Source of the DNA: Chloroflexota bacterium
Lineage (GTDB): Bacteria; Chloroflexota; Chloroflexia; Chloroflexales; Roseiflexaceae
Direction of reading: 5' to 3'
NCBI GenBank assembly: GCA_013388755.1
Contig: JACAEQ010000097.1
Span: forward strand, 1-64,000
DNA length: 64,000 nt
Part shown: positions 15,602-24,030 of the stretch, piece by piece
Position numbering within the stretch: position 1 is the stretch's first letter
How the letters are laid out: the number at the start of each line of letters is the position of its first letter
Translations under genes and position numbers: made by a program
The notes under the pieces: model-generated
The model's input: the letters and a program-made list of their open reading frames with translations, nothing else
Told to the model about the DNA's origin: nothing
Database searches by the model: none

Positions 15602-16855
15602 ATGCCGATGTCACGGCGTGTCGTTATTACTGGCATGGGTGCGGTCAGTCCGCTGGGTCTCGACGTTCCTTCCCTCTGGCAAGGTATCCGCGAAGCGCGC
15701 AGCGGCGTCGGACCGATCACTCTGTGTGATGCTGACAACCTCGATTCGCGCATTGCCGGCGAGGTGCGTGGATTTGACCCGCACAATTACATGGACCGTA
15801 AAGAGGTTCGTCGCAATGATCGCTTCATTCACCTGGCAATCGCCGCCGCGACGGAAGCGTTGCGTACGGCCGAGTTGACGGCGACACCAGAGAATGCCGA
15901 TGCGATCGGTGTGATTATCGGTAGCGGCATCGGCGGTATCGCTACCATCGCCGAAGGGGTCCTGACCCTCCGCGAACGCGGCCCGTCGCGCATCAGTCCG
16001 TTCCTGGTGCCGGCCATGATCAATAACATGGCATCGGGCCAGGTCTCAATGATGTTTGGCCTCAAAGGCCCAAACTTTTGCCCGACGTCGGCATGCGCCA
16101 CTGGTGCGCACGCCATAGGTGAGGCTGGCGAGATGATTCGCCGTGGCTGGGCGTCGGCGATTGTGGCGGGTGGCAGTGAAGCGCCGATCACGCCGCTTGG
16201 GATCGCCTCGTTCGCCAGCGCGAAGGCGATATCCACCCGCAACGAGGATCCGGCAGGTGCTTCACGTCCATTCGACGCGCTGCGTGATGGGTTCGTTCTC
16301 TCAGAGGGCGGCGCGGTGCTGCTACTTGAGGATCTGGAGTTTGCCCGGGCGCGCGGGGCGCGCATTCTTGCCGAACTCGTCGGGTATGGACTCTCTGCTG
16401 ATGCATATCATATTACCCAGCCCGCGCCAGGTGGCGAGGGTGCGTTGCGCGCCATGCGGTCGGCGCTGGCGCATGCCGGTCTCTCCCCGGATGATGTTGA
16501 CTATATCAATGCCCACGGCACCAGCACGCCAGCTGGCGATATCGCCGAAACCCAGGCGATCAAGACCTTGCTTGGTGAACGTGCATACCAGGTGCCGGTC
16601 AGTTCCAGCAAGTCTCAGTTTGGCCACCTGCTCGGCGCCGCTGGCTCGATTGAGGCGATCGTCAGTGTGCTCGCCATCCAGAACGATCTGATTCCGCCAA
16701 CGATTAATTACACGACGCCTGATCCACAGTGCGACCTGGATTATGTGCCGAATGTGGCGCGCCCGGGTCGGGTGGATGTTGTGATGAGCAATTCGTTCGG
16801 CTTCGGCGGTCATAATGTATCGCTCGTGTTCCGGCGCTACCATGACAGCGCTTGA
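15602..16855 (+). CDS. fabF: Beta-ketoacyl-ACP synthase II
   Basis: 417 aa, the standard length. Catalytic Cys165 is in [12 protein letters not shown], the two catalytic His are in [11 protein letters not shown] (about 305) and [13 protein letters not shown] (about 341), and the start [15 protein letters not shown] is typical. It extends fatty acyl-ACP with malonyl-ACP. AGGAG (15593-15597) precedes ATG 15602; ATG 15608 is an alternative. It overlaps rnc by 14 bp. In many bacteria acpP precedes fabF-rnc, but no acpP is here. Confidence 0.96.
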   Translation: MPMSRRVVITGMGAVSPLGLDVPSLWQGIREARSGVGPITLCDADNLDSRIAGEVRGFDPHNYMDRKEVRRNDRFIHLAIAAATEALRTAELTATPENADAIGVIIGSGIGGIATIAEGVLTLRERGPSRISPFLVPAMINNMASGQVSMMFGLKGPNFCPTSACATGAHAIGEAGEMIRRGWASAIVAGGSEAPITPLGIASFASAKAISTRNEDPAGASRPFDALRDGFVLSEGGAVLLLEDLEFARARGARILAELVGYGLSADAYHITQPAPGGEGALRAMRSALAHAGLSPDDVDYINAHGTSTPAGDIAETQAIKTLLGERAYQVPVSSSKSQFGHLLGAAGSIEAIVSVLAIQNDLIPPTINYTTPDPQCDLDYVPNVARPGRVDVVMSNSFGFGGHNVSLVFRRYHDSA

Positions 16856-17558
16856 GACACTGATCGCCCGCCTGGGGGTGACGTTCGCCGATCCCGGCTT
16901 GCTTCAACGCGCGCTTACCCATAGCTCGTATCTGAATGAGCGTATCGAAGAGCGGTTGCATCTCGCCAGCAATGAACGCCTGGAGTTTCTTGGCGATGCG
17001 GTGGTCAATTACCTCGCGGCGACCCTGGTCTATGAACGTTTTCCATCAGCCGGCGAAGGGGAGTTGACCGCATGGCGCATAGCGCTGGTGCGTACCGAAA
17101 CGCTGGCCAGACTCGCGCGCCGGTATGATCTGGGTGGTTATGTTTTGCTGGCGCGCGGTGAGGAGTTGAGTGGCGCGCGGCGCCGTCCGTCGTTACTGGC
17201 CGACACGTTTGAAGCGGTCGTCGCAGCGATCTTCCTCGATGGCGGCCCTGACGCCGCACGCGCGTTTCTTTCTCCGCTCTTCGAAGCGGAACTGGACCAA
17301 CTGCAAACAATTGGCCCGCCAGTGGATTACAAGAGCGCGCTCCAGTCGCGCATCCAGGCGGAACGTGGGGTGACGCCGCGCTACCGTACGCTCGAGGTTA
17401 CCGGCCCTGAACATCAGCGTGAGTTTACTGTCGAGGCGCTGGCAGGCGAGGAGTCGCTGGGGGTCGGTCGTGGGTCGAGCAAGCAGGCAGCGGCTCAGGC
17501 GGCGGCGCGCGCGGCGCTGGAGGCGCTGGACGTGGAAGGTGGGAACGTGGAACGTTGA
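16842..17558 (+). CDS. rnc: Ribonuclease III
   Basis: 238 aa. The RNase III signature [12 protein letters not shown] (44-55) and the second acidic cluster [16 protein letters not shown] are intact; a dsRNA-binding domain covers about 160-230. It cuts double-stranded RNA such as rRNA precursors. The coding end is odd: the last codons (DVEGGNVER, stop) are made by the 7-bp GTGGAAC/GTTGAAC array at 17529-17572, and the TGA stop comes from a GTTGAAC unit. The start overlaps fabF by 14 bp, so the two are translationally coupled. Confidence 0.95.
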   Translation: MTALETLIARLGVTFADPGLLQRALTHSSYLNERIEERLHLASNERLEFLGDAVVNYLAATLVYERFPSAGEGELTAWRIALVRTETLARLARRYDLGGYVLLARGEELSGARRRPSLLADTFEAVVAAIFLDGGPDAARAFLSPLFEAELDQLQTIGPPVDYKSALQSRIQAERGVTPRYRTLEVTGPEHQREFTVEALAGEESLGVGRGSSKQAAAQAAARAALEALDVEGGNVER

Positions 17559-17572
17559 ACGTGGAACGTTAC
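17529..17572 (+). repeat. Heptamer array (GTGGAAC/GTTGAAC), rnc - reductase junction
   Basis: About six slightly varied 7-bp units. The array covers the last ten codons of rnc and reaches within 6 bp of the next start codon. Confidence 0.85.
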
Positions 17573-17577
17573 ACGCT

Positions 17578-18420
17578 ATGAGGCGTATTCTTATCACAGG
17601 CGGTACCGGTTACCTGGGCACGATGCTGGTTGCACAGGCCCTCGCCCAGGAGTGGGATGTCGTTGCGACCTATCATACGCATCTGCCACAGGAGCCGCAT
17701 GCGTGCTGGGAGTCGCTCGACCTGCGCGATGCGGCGGCAGCTGAAGCCCTGGTAACGCAACTCGCGCCTGCTGTTGTCATTCACACGGCGTATCGCCAGG
17801 ACGGGCCGGACGTTATGGCGATCACCGCGACAGGGGCGGCGGCGGTGGCGCGGGGCGCTCGCGCGGTGCAGGCACGGCTGGTGCATCTTTCGAGTGACGT
17901 CGTGTTTGATGGCGAGCGCGCCGGCAGGTATGTCGAGACCGATCCGCCGCAACCGGTAACGGCCTATGGCACGGCCAAGGCCACTGCCGAACGTCTGGTG
18001 GCCGGAATCCATCCAGCGGCAGTGATCGTTCGCACGTCGCTGATCTACGGTGGCCCGCGCCGCCCCGGGAAACACGAACTGTTCGCGCTCGATGTGGCCG
18101 ATGGGCGCGCTGACGCGCTGTTCTTCACTGATGAACTGCGCTGCCCGATCGAGGTTGGCGACCTGGCAGCCGCGCTGCTGGAGCTGGCGTTACTTGATCG
18201 ATCGGGTGTGTTGCATGTCGCCGGTGCCGATGTCGTTAGCCGCTATGAATTTGCCTGCCTGGTCGCGCGCGCCTTCGCGCATGATCCGTCCCGCCTGCGA
18301 GGTGGGCCGAGCCCGGCGGCGCCCCGCCGGCCACGTAACTGTGCGCTGGACAGCAGCATGGCCCGGGCACTGCTGAGCACTCGTCTGCGTGGTGTGCGCG
18401 AAGTGCTCGGGCAGGAATAA
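17578..18420 (+). CDS. dTDP-4-dehydrorhamnose reductase-like (extended SDR)
   Basis: 280 aa. NAD(P)-binding GGTGYLG (8-14), LDLRD, VIHTAYRQD, LVHLSSDVVFDGE and YGTAKATAE (the Tyr-x3-Lys pair) place it in the RfbD/RmlD family of short-chain dehydrogenases. It would reduce a sugar nucleotide at C4, or act in a related step. No other rhamnose-pathway gene is near, so the true substrate is open. ATG 17578 lies 6 bp after the repeat array and is the only sensible start. The HEAT-repeat gene follows. Confidence 0.85.
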   Translation: MRRILITGGTGYLGTMLVAQALAQEWDVVATYHTHLPQEPHACWESLDLRDAAAAEALVTQLAPAVVIHTAYRQDGPDVMAITATGAAAVARGARAVQARLVHLSSDVVFDGERAGRYVETDPPQPVTAYGTAKATAERLVAGIHPAAVIVRTSLIYGGPRRPGKHELFALDVADGRADALFFTDELRCPIEVGDLAAALLELALLDRSGVLHVAGADVVSRYEFACLVARAFAHDPSRLRGGPSPAAPRRPRNCALDSSMARALLSTRLRGVREVLGQE

Positions 18421-18461
18421 TGCAGGTGCAACCCCCCGACCCGCAAGAAAGAGGTGCAGGC

Positions 18462-19112
18462 ATGGAGAATACGCCCGAGTCAATCCGACGCCTGATCGAG
18501 GAGTTGCAGCGCGGTGATGAGTTCGCCCGTGCACAGGCATCATTCGCCCTCGGCATGCTCGGTGAGCCGGCAGTCGCACCACTGGTCGAGTTGCTCTATC
18601 ACGACGACCGCGATGTTCGCATGCGCGCTGCATGGGCGCTGGGGGTGATCGGTCAGCCGGCGTTGCCGGCGTTGCTGGCGCTGGCTGAAAGCGACGATTC
18701 ATCGGTACGCATTGAGGCCATCCGGGTGCTCGGCGCGATCGGTGAGGGACGGTCGCTCAATCAACTGTTCCATGCGCTGACCGATCCCGATCCGCGGGTT
18801 GCCCAGCGCGCCGCAATTGCCCTGGGGCGTATCGGCGATACGCGCGCCTTCCATCCCCTGCTTACCGCGATCCACCATCCTGCGCCCGACGTGCGCTTTG
18901 CGGCATGTAATGCGCTGGCGCACCTGCACGCCGTTGAAGCCATCCAGCCGCTGCGCGAGCTCGCCGCAGAAGATACCAGTCTCACCTCGTGGGGCGCCTC
19001 CGTCGCCGAAGCTGCGCTACGCGCCATCCAGGAGATCGAAGCGGCCAACCCGCAGAGTGCCGCCGATCAGTTTGCGCGGGTGCGCGAGTTGCTCCGCTGC
19101 ACCGAAGAGTAG
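18462..19112 (+). CDS. HEAT-repeat protein
   Basis: 216 aa made of about five HEAT (PBS lyase-like) repeats of about 31 residues: ARAQASFALGMLGEPAVAPL, DVRMRAAWALGVIGQPALPAL, SVRIEAIRVLGAIGEG, RVAQRAAIALGRIGDTRA, DVRFAACNALAHLH. Such solenoids are protein-binding scaffolds or phycobilin-lyase relatives; no catalytic residue is visible. ATG 18462 has AAAGAGGTG 8 nt upstream. ATG 18420, overlapping the reductase stop, is an alternative. Confidence 0.85.
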   Translation: MENTPESIRRLIEELQRGDEFARAQASFALGMLGEPAVAPLVELLYHDDRDVRMRAAWALGVIGQPALPALLALAESDDSSVRIEAIRVLGAIGEGRSLNQLFHALTDPDPRVAQRAAIALGRIGDTRAFHPLLTAIHHPAPDVRFAACNALAHLHAVEAIQPLRELAAEDTSLTSWGASVAEAALRAIQEIEAANPQSAADQFARVRELLRCTEE

Positions 19113-19138
19113 TCACGACTCCCGGGGCTCATAGACTT

Positions 19139-19155
19139 CAGGCATTACATGCCTG
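19139..19155. other. Small hairpin after the HEAT-repeat gene
   Basis: CAGGCAT (19139-19145), loop TAC, ATGCCTG (19149-19155), 27 bp after the stop. With no T-run it is a weak terminator or an operator. Confidence 0.4.
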
Positions 19156-19208
19156 TCCGAACAATGCTCCGCCAGTACCTATACCGTTGACGATGCTTAA
19201 CCTTCGTG

Positions 19209-19258
19209 TTATCATACGATAACTCTCTTTGACCTGCCCTTCACATGCGTGCAATAGT
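19209..19258 (+). promoter_or_regulatory. Promoter with adjacent palindrome, ABC importer operon
   Basis: TTGACC (19229-19234), an 18-nt spacer and AATAGT (19253-19258) form a fair promoter 195 bp before the lipoprotein start. Just upstream TTATC-ATAC-GATAA (19209-19222) is a perfect inverted repeat well placed for an activator or repressor. The rest of 19113-19452 has no gene. Confidence 0.5.
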
Positions 19259-19452
19259 GTGCACCCTGCCCTCCGCCGAGCCCGGTCGAGCGCCGTGCGT
19301 GCGCCGGTATTGCCATACGGTGTGAAGGGCGCCGCGCTGTGTACGCGCGGAAGGGTTCACACCAAGGAGGTGGCACGCACTCAATCTACCGGATCGTTTT
19401 CGTGACCCTGGTGACAGACTCCTCAACTGTAGCGGAAAGGACACACACCACG

Positions 19453-21270
19453 ATGCGCTCTGTGCGACACCTGTGGCGACGTGGCGGCGCAATGGCGTTG
19501 CTGCTCGTTCTGATCGTCCCGATCCTGGCGGCGTGTGGTGGGCAGCAACCGGCTGCCGCGCCAACGACTGCCCCGGCGGCGGAGCCGACCACCGCGCCAA
19601 CGACTGCCCCGGCGGCGGAGCCGACCGCCGCGCCAACGACTGCCCCGGCGGCGCAGCCCGGTGGCCGCCTGAAGATCCTCTACTGGCAGGCGGTGACGAC
19701 CCTGAACCCGCACCTCGCAAGCGGTACCAAGGACTTTGATGGCGCGACCGTCATCCTCGAGCCGCTGGCTCGCCGTGATCAGAATGATGAACTGGTGCCC
19801 TACCTGGCGGCTGAGATTCCGACCATCGAGAATGGCGGCGTGGCGGCGGACGGAACGAGCGTCACCTGGAAGATCAGGCCGGGCCTCAAGTGGTCGGATG
19901 GCAGCGACTTCACCATTGACGACATTATCTTTACCTGGCAGTATTGCGCCGATGAGGCGACGGCCTGCACCACCAAGGCGAACTTCGATCCCATCAGCAA
20001 CGTCGAGGCGATTGATGCCAATACGGTGAAGATCACCTGGAAAGAGCCGAATGCCGATCCGTACATTTCGTTCGTCGGTCCTAACGGTATGATCCTGCAG
20101 AAGGCGCAGTTCGGCAACTGCATCGGCGCGGCGGCCAGCACCGACGCCGCCTGCCAGGCAGCCAACCTCGCGCCGATCGGCACCAATGCCTGGAAGCTCA
20201 AAGAGTTCAAGCCGGGCGATGTGGTGCTCTATGAGCGTAACCCGTACTTCCGCGACGCGGATAAGGTCTTCTTCGACGAGGTCGAGATTAAGGGTGGTGG
20301 TGACGCCGCGTCGGCGGCGCGCGCCGTCTGTGAGACCGAGGAAGTTGACTTCTCCTGGAACCTGCAGATCCCGAAGGCGGTGCTGGAACCGATCCTTGCC
20401 AGCGGCAAGTGTGATGCCCTCGCGGGTGGTTCGTTCGGTGTCGAGCGCATCGTCGTCAACTTCGCCAACCCCGACCCGGCGCTGGGCGATAAGCGCTCCG
20501 AACCGGATCAGCCGCACCCGTTCCTGACCGAACTGCCGGTACGCCAGGCGATTGCACTGGCGATCGACCGTAAGGCGATTGCCGAGCAGCTCTATGGCCC
20601 GACCGGTGAGCCGACCTGTAATGTGCTGGTGGTTCCCGCAGCGGTCAATTCGCCGAATCTGAAGTGTGAACGCGATGTTGAAGCGGCGAAGAAGTTGCTC
20701 GAAGACGCCGGCTGGGTTGGCAGCCCGGTGCGTGAGAAGAATGGGGTGAAGCTGGTCGTCAGTTTCCAGACCTCGATCAACACGCTGCGCCAGGGCGAAC
20801 AGGCGATCATTAAGGCGAACCTGGCCGAGATCGGTATCCAGGTTAACGTCAAGGCGATTGATGCCGGCGTCTTCTTCAGCGGTGACCCGGGCAATCCCGA
20901 TACGCTGAACAAGTTCTATGCCGATCTGCAGATGTACACCAACGGCCCCTCCACAACCGATCCGCAGGCGTATTTGCAGGCCTGGACGTGTGCCGAGCGC
21001 GCGTCGTCGGAGAATAACTGGAATAACAACGGCGACGGACGCTACTGCAACCCGGAGTATGACGCGCTCTTCGATCAGTTGAAGAAAGAGCTCGATCTTG
21101 AGAAGCGCGCGGAACTGGCGATCAAGATGAACGATCTCCTTTCCACGGATGTCGCCGTCATTCCGCTGATCAATCGTCGCACACCGAATGCCAAGGTCAA
21201 GGCGCTTAACGGCCCGACCTATAACACATTCGACTCGAGTATCTGGAACATCGCTTCCTGGAGCAAATAG
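19453..21270 (+). CDS. ABC transporter substrate-binding lipoprotein, family 5
   Basis: 605 aa. Signal peptide MRSVRHLWRRGGAMALLLVLI and lipobox LAAC: the Cys would be lipidated. A linker of three 12-residue repeats (APTTAPAAEPTT) follows, then a family 5 (peptide/nickel/dipeptide) binding domain: LKILYWQAVTTLNPHLASG, WKIRPGLKWSDGSDFT, PIGTNAWKLKEFKPGD, LPVRQAIALAIDRKAIAEQLYG. It captures peptides or a similar ligand outside and passes it to the permeases encoded next. ATG 19453 is chosen because the signal peptide begins there. A strong hairpin separates it from the permeases, which usually means more binding protein than permease is made. Confidence 0.93.
   Translation: MRSVRHLWRRGGAMALLLVLIVPILAACGGQQPAAAPTTAPAAEPTTAPTTAPAAEPTAAPTTAPAAQPGGRLKILYWQAVTTLNPHLASGTKDFDGATVILEPLARRDQNDELVPYLAAEIPTIENGGVAADGTSVTWKIRPGLKWSDGSDFTIDDIIFTWQYCADEATACTTKANFDPISNVEAIDANTVKITWKEPNADPYISFVGPNGMILQKAQFGNCIGAAASTDAACQAANLAPIGTNAWKLKEFKPGDVVLYERNPYFRDADKVFFDEVEIKGGGDAASAARAVCETEEVDFSWNLQIPKAVLEPILASGKCDALAGGSFGVERIVVNFANPDPALGDKRSEPDQPHPFLTELPVRQAIALAIDRKAIAEQLYGPTGEPTCNVLVVPAAVNSPNLKCERDVEAAKKLLEDAGWVGSPVREKNGVKLVVSFQTSINTLRQGEQAIIKANLAEIGIQVNVKAIDAGVFFSGDPGNPDTLNKFYADLQMYTNGPSTTDPQAYLQAWTCAERASSENNWNNNGDGRYCNPEYDALFDQLKKELDLEKRAELAIKMNDLLSTDVAVIPLINRRTPNAKVKALNGPTYNTFDSSIWNIASWSK
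19558..19665 (+). repeat. Three tandem 36-bp units coding the lipoprotein linker
   Basis: The 12-residue unit A-P-T-T-A-P-A-A-E-P-T-x is repeated three times with nearly identical DNA. It spaces the ligand-binding domain from the lipid anchor and could vary in copy number between strains. Confidence 0.8.
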
Positions 21271-21285
21271 TCGCCTACGGTAGAT

Positions 21286-21323
21286 GCGGGGGACAGGGGA
21301 GCATATGCGAACCTGTCCCCCGC
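21286..21323 (+). terminator. Strong stem-loop between binding protein and permeases
   Basis: GCGGGGGACAGG (21286-21297), 14-nt loop, CCTGTCCCCCGC (21312-21323). A perfect 12-bp GC-rich stem without a T-run: a partial terminator or a 3' stabiliser of the lipoprotein message. Confidence 0.7.
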
Positions 21324-21336
21324 GTGCATATTACGT

Positions 21337-21487
21337 GCCTATCCAACAAACGGATTGGATGTCATTGCGAGGAGTGCCAGCGACCGCGTGCAGCGAGCGC
21401 AGCGTGGCTGAAGCAATCGACCGGCGCGAGAGGAGATTGCTTCGCTCGCGCTCGCAATGACATGGACCATCTGGTTTTCGGATAGGC
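21337..21487. repeat. Palindromic 151-bp MITE/REP-like element
   Basis: Nested inverted repeats: outer GCCTATCC (21337-21344) with GGATAGGC (21480-21487), middle ATGTCATTGCGAG (21359-21371) with CTCGCAATGACAT (21451-21463), inner GAAGCAATC with GATTGCTTC. The CATTGCGAG...GCAATGAC type of palindrome is widespread in many bacterial genomes. It sits between the lipoprotein terminator and the first permease and could fold in the transcript. Confidence 0.75.
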
Positions 21488-21505
21488 TCTAAAGGGTTGA
21501 TGTCG

Positions 21506-22465
21506 ATGGCCCAGTACTTTTTGCGCCGTGTGCTGATAGCTATTCCTACCTTGCTGGTGATCAGCTTTGTGATTTTTGCCATCCTGGCGCTGGCACCAGG
21601 TGACCCGCTGGCGCAATTTGCGCTCAATCCTGCCATCCCCGAATCGACGCGCGAGTTGATCCGCGCACAGTTTGGCCTCGATCAACCCTGGTATGTTCGC
21701 TATGTTAAATGGCTTGGCGCCCTGGCCAGTGGCGACTGGGGCTTCTCGTTCGCGTCGCGTAGCCCGGTGATAGACCTGGTCTGGCAACGCCTGCCGCAGA
21801 CGCTCCAGGTGGTCGGAGCGGCTTACCTGATAGCTGTGCTGATTGCGATTCCGATCGGCGTTATCTCGGCGGTCAAGCAGTATTCATGGTTCGACCAGCT
21901 GGCGACGTTTTTCGCATTCATTGGTTTTTCCGTGCCATCATTCTTTACCGGTCTGACATTGATGCTGGTATTTGCAATCAACCTGAAGTGGTTCCCGATT
22001 GTTTATAGTTCAACACTCAATCTCGCTGGATGGGATGGATTCACTGAGCAGTTGCGCCAGATGGTGCTGCCGGTCACCGTGCTGGTCGTCCAGCAAACGG
22101 CGGCGCTGACCCGCTTCATGCGTTCGTCTATGCTTGATAACCTGCCGCTCGATTATGTGCGCACCGCGCGCGCCAAGGGTCTGGCCGATGCTATGGTGGT
22201 CGTCAGGCATGTCTTGCGCAACAGCATGATTCCGGTGGTCACACTGATCGCACTGGGGATTCCGGCTATTTTCGCCGGTGCAATCATTACCGAAAATCTG
22301 TTCCGCGTCAACGGCCTTGGCCAGTTATTGATTACCTCGATTCAGAATTCTGATACGCCTGTGGTCATGGCGCTGACGTTCATCTTCGCCTGCCTCACGG
22401 TGTTGTTCAATTTGATTGCTGACCTGTTGTACGGCGTTCTTGACCCGCGTGTCCGGTACAGCTGA
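21506..22465 (+). CDS. ABC transporter permease, DppB/OppB type
   Basis: 319 aa with six membrane segments. The N-terminus YFLRRVLIAIPTLLVISFVIF, the APGDP loop and the EAA-type motif RTARAKGLADAMVVVRHVLRNSMIP mark the first permease of peptide/nickel importers. AAAGGG (21491-21496) is 9 nt from ATG 21506 and only 3 nt from ATG 21500, so 21506 is preferred. It pairs with the permease encoded 28 bp downstream. No ATPase gene follows in the window, so these must be elsewhere. Confidence 0.93.
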   Translation: MAQYFLRRVLIAIPTLLVISFVIFAILALAPGDPLAQFALNPAIPESTRELIRAQFGLDQPWYVRYVKWLGALASGDWGFSFASRSPVIDLVWQRLPQTLQVVGAAYLIAVLIAIPIGVISAVKQYSWFDQLATFFAFIGFSVPSFFTGLTLMLVFAINLKWFPIVYSSTLNLAGWDGFTEQLRQMVLPVTVLVVQQTAALTRFMRSSMLDNLPLDYVRTARAKGLADAMVVVRHVLRNSMIPVVTLIALGIPAIFAGAIITENLFRVNGLGQLLITSIQNSDTPVVMALTFIFACLTVLFNLIADLLYGVLDPRVRYS

Positions 22466-22493
22466 TCATTCCACATCGTAAAGCGAGGCGCAG

Positions 22494-23528
22494 ATGTCCG
22501 AAGTAGACCAGACCATGAATGCAGCAGGAGCGACTGATGCCTCGGTCACCATCCGCCAGTTGCAACTCGGTGTGCCAGCGAAGCCGCGCACGCTGCTGGG
22601 TGATGCATGGCGGCGCTTCCGGCGACACAAACTGGCAATGGTTGGCGCCAGCACGTTGTTCCTTCTCATCCTGGCTGTGACGATCGGTGCCCTGTTTTAT
22701 GAGCGCTACCTGGTGGATCAACTGGCACAATCCGGTATGCCCGTTCCGGTTGAGAATCCGGATATTCGCGTGTTGATCGACCATCTTGACTTCCTGGCGC
22801 TGCTGTCGCCACCAACCAGTGTGCACCCGTTTGGCACCGATGATCTGGGCCGCGATCTCCTGGCGCGCTGTATCTATGGCGGGCGCGTCTCGCTTTCGGT
22901 CGGCCTGGTCGCCATGCTGATCGCTATTTCGCTGGGAACCATCATTGGCGCCGCTGCCGGTTTCTTCGGCGGTGTCGTGGATCAGGCGCTGATGCGGCTG
23001 ACCGATCTGTTCCTGTCGTTGCCGGCCGTGCCGCTCATCCTGCTTACCGTCTATTTGTTCCGCGATCCGGTGATTCAGGCGATGGGGTCGCCGGAGGCAG
23101 GGATCTTCGTGATTGTCGTGACGGTGATTGGCGCGCTGGCATGGATGCAGACCGCGCGTGTCGTGCGCGCGACGTTTCTGTCGCTCAAGGAGAAGGAGTT
23201 TGTTGAGGCGGCGCGCTGCCTTGGCATCAGCCGGACGGCAATTATGTTTCGTCACATTCTGCCCAATGCCATGAGCCCGATTATTGTCGCGGCGACGCTC
23301 GAAATCGGCAGCGCAATCATCGCTGAATCGACCCTCTCCTTCCTGGGGGTCGGTTTCCCGCCGGATACGCCAACCTGGGGCCGGCTGGTGACCGACGGTA
23401 GCCAGTATCTTCAGGCGGCGCCATGGCTGGCGCTCATCCCCGGCCTGCTGATCTTCCTCACGGTGCTCAGTATCAACTTTATGGGTGATGGCCTGCGCGA
23501 TGCGCTCGATCCACGGTCGCGACTGTAG
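22494..23528 (+). CDS. ABC transporter permease, DppC/OppC type
   Basis: 344 aa. RTLLGDAWRRFRRHKLAMVG, the family signature GTDDLGRDLLARCIYGGRVS and the EAA motif EAARCLGISRTAIMFRHILP identify the second permease. A longer first outside loop (about 65-105) is seen, as is usual. The TAG stop (23526-23528) overlaps the first unit of the AGGGGTT array, so the repeat array abuts the gene exactly. The expected dppD/dppF-like genes are absent; a four-helix-bundle gene in repeats occupies the downstream spot. Confidence 0.93.
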   Translation: MSEVDQTMNAAGATDASVTIRQLQLGVPAKPRTLLGDAWRRFRRHKLAMVGASTLFLLILAVTIGALFYERYLVDQLAQSGMPVPVENPDIRVLIDHLDFLALLSPPTSVHPFGTDDLGRDLLARCIYGGRVSLSVGLVAMLIAISLGTIIGAAAGFFGGVVDQALMRLTDLFLSLPAVPLILLTVYLFRDPVIQAMGSPEAGIFVIVVTVIGALAWMQTARVVRATFLSLKEKEFVEAARCLGISRTAIMFRHILPNAMSPIIVAATLEIGSAIIAESTLSFLGVGFPPDTPTWGRLVTDGSQYLQAAPWLALIPGLLIFLTVLSINFMGDGLRDALDPRSRL

Positions 23529-23561
23529 GGGTTAAGGGTTAAGAGTTACGGGTTAGGGGTT
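23527..23561 (+). repeat. Left heptamer array, (AGGGGTT)5
   Basis: Five units in exact 7-bp phase: AGGGGTT, AAGGGTT, AAGAGTT, ACGGGTT, AGGGGTT, ending 9 bp before the four-helix-bundle gene. It is the mirror image of the array at 24007-24030. Confidence 0.9.
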
Positions 23562-23570
23562 AAGCTGAAC

Positions 23571-24002
23571 ATGGGTGAAGTGCTCAATTACAAGGATCTG
23601 CCCATTGTGCAGCGCGCTTTTGAGCTAGTTCGCGAGGTTGACATCTTCGTTCAGTTGTTACCACGAACACCGCAAGGTCGAACCGTCGCCGATCAATTGT
23701 TTCGCGCCGCAGCCTCAATTGGGGCGAATGTGGCTGAAGGGCGCGGGCGTGATACTGGTAGAGAGTACGTTCGCTATCTTCGGATCGCTCGCGCCTCGGC
23801 GAACGAAACTGACTATTGGCTTCACATTGCGCACGACTGTCAGCTAGTTGTGGACGAGGATTACGATCGAATGCTGAAGCTTACTGACGAGTGTCTGCGA
23901 ATGCTCTCTGCTATGATAGGTAAGCTCAAGCAATCGCACGAAACACCGCTTCGCGAAACTGCTGAAGGGTACGTTACAGACAATGAAGATTCTAAACTCT
24001 GA
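23571..24002 (+). CDS. Four-helix-bundle protein, S23/TIGR02436 type
   Basis: 143 aa. The family core LFRAAASIGANVAEGRGR (about 45-62) and YVRYLRIARASANETDYWL (about 67-85) match the 23S rRNA intervening-sequence/four-helix-bundle family, which also resembles the Avd accessory protein of diversity-generating retroelements. Family members probably bind nucleic acid; a firm function is not known. The gene is tightly bracketed by inverted 7-bp arrays: (AGGGGTT)5 on the left and (TAACCCC)3 on the right. A second member (46690-47118) is likewise bracketed by heptamer arrays. No reverse transcriptase or rRNA is nearby. Confidence 0.9.
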   Translation: MGEVLNYKDLPIVQRAFELVREVDIFVQLLPRTPQGRTVADQLFRAAASIGANVAEGRGRDTGREYVRYLRIARASANETDYWLHIAHDCQLVVDEDYDRMLKLTDECLRMLSAMIGKLKQSHETPLRETAEGYVTDNEDSKL

Positions 24003-24006
24003 TTCG

Positions 24007-24030
24007 TAACCCCTAACCCCTAACCCCTAA
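24007..24030 (-). repeat. Right heptamer array, (TAACCCC)3, inverted to the left array
   Basis: TAACCCC three times in exact phase plus TAA. Read on the minus strand it is GGGGTTA, the left unit. CTA at 24027-24029 is the TAG stop codon of the hydrolase on the minus strand, so this array too provides a neighbour's stop. Confidence 0.9.

Noticed and set aside
19423-20517. 364-codon open frame on the minus strand opposite the lipoprotein
   Set aside because: An antisense shadow of the binding protein; its repeated RRGSRWRG stretch is just the reverse of the linker repeats.
23571-24002. Reading the four-helix-bundle gene as an Avd protein of a diversity-generating retroelement
   Set aside because: No reverse transcriptase, template repeat or variable repeat is found nearby; family resemblance alone is too little.
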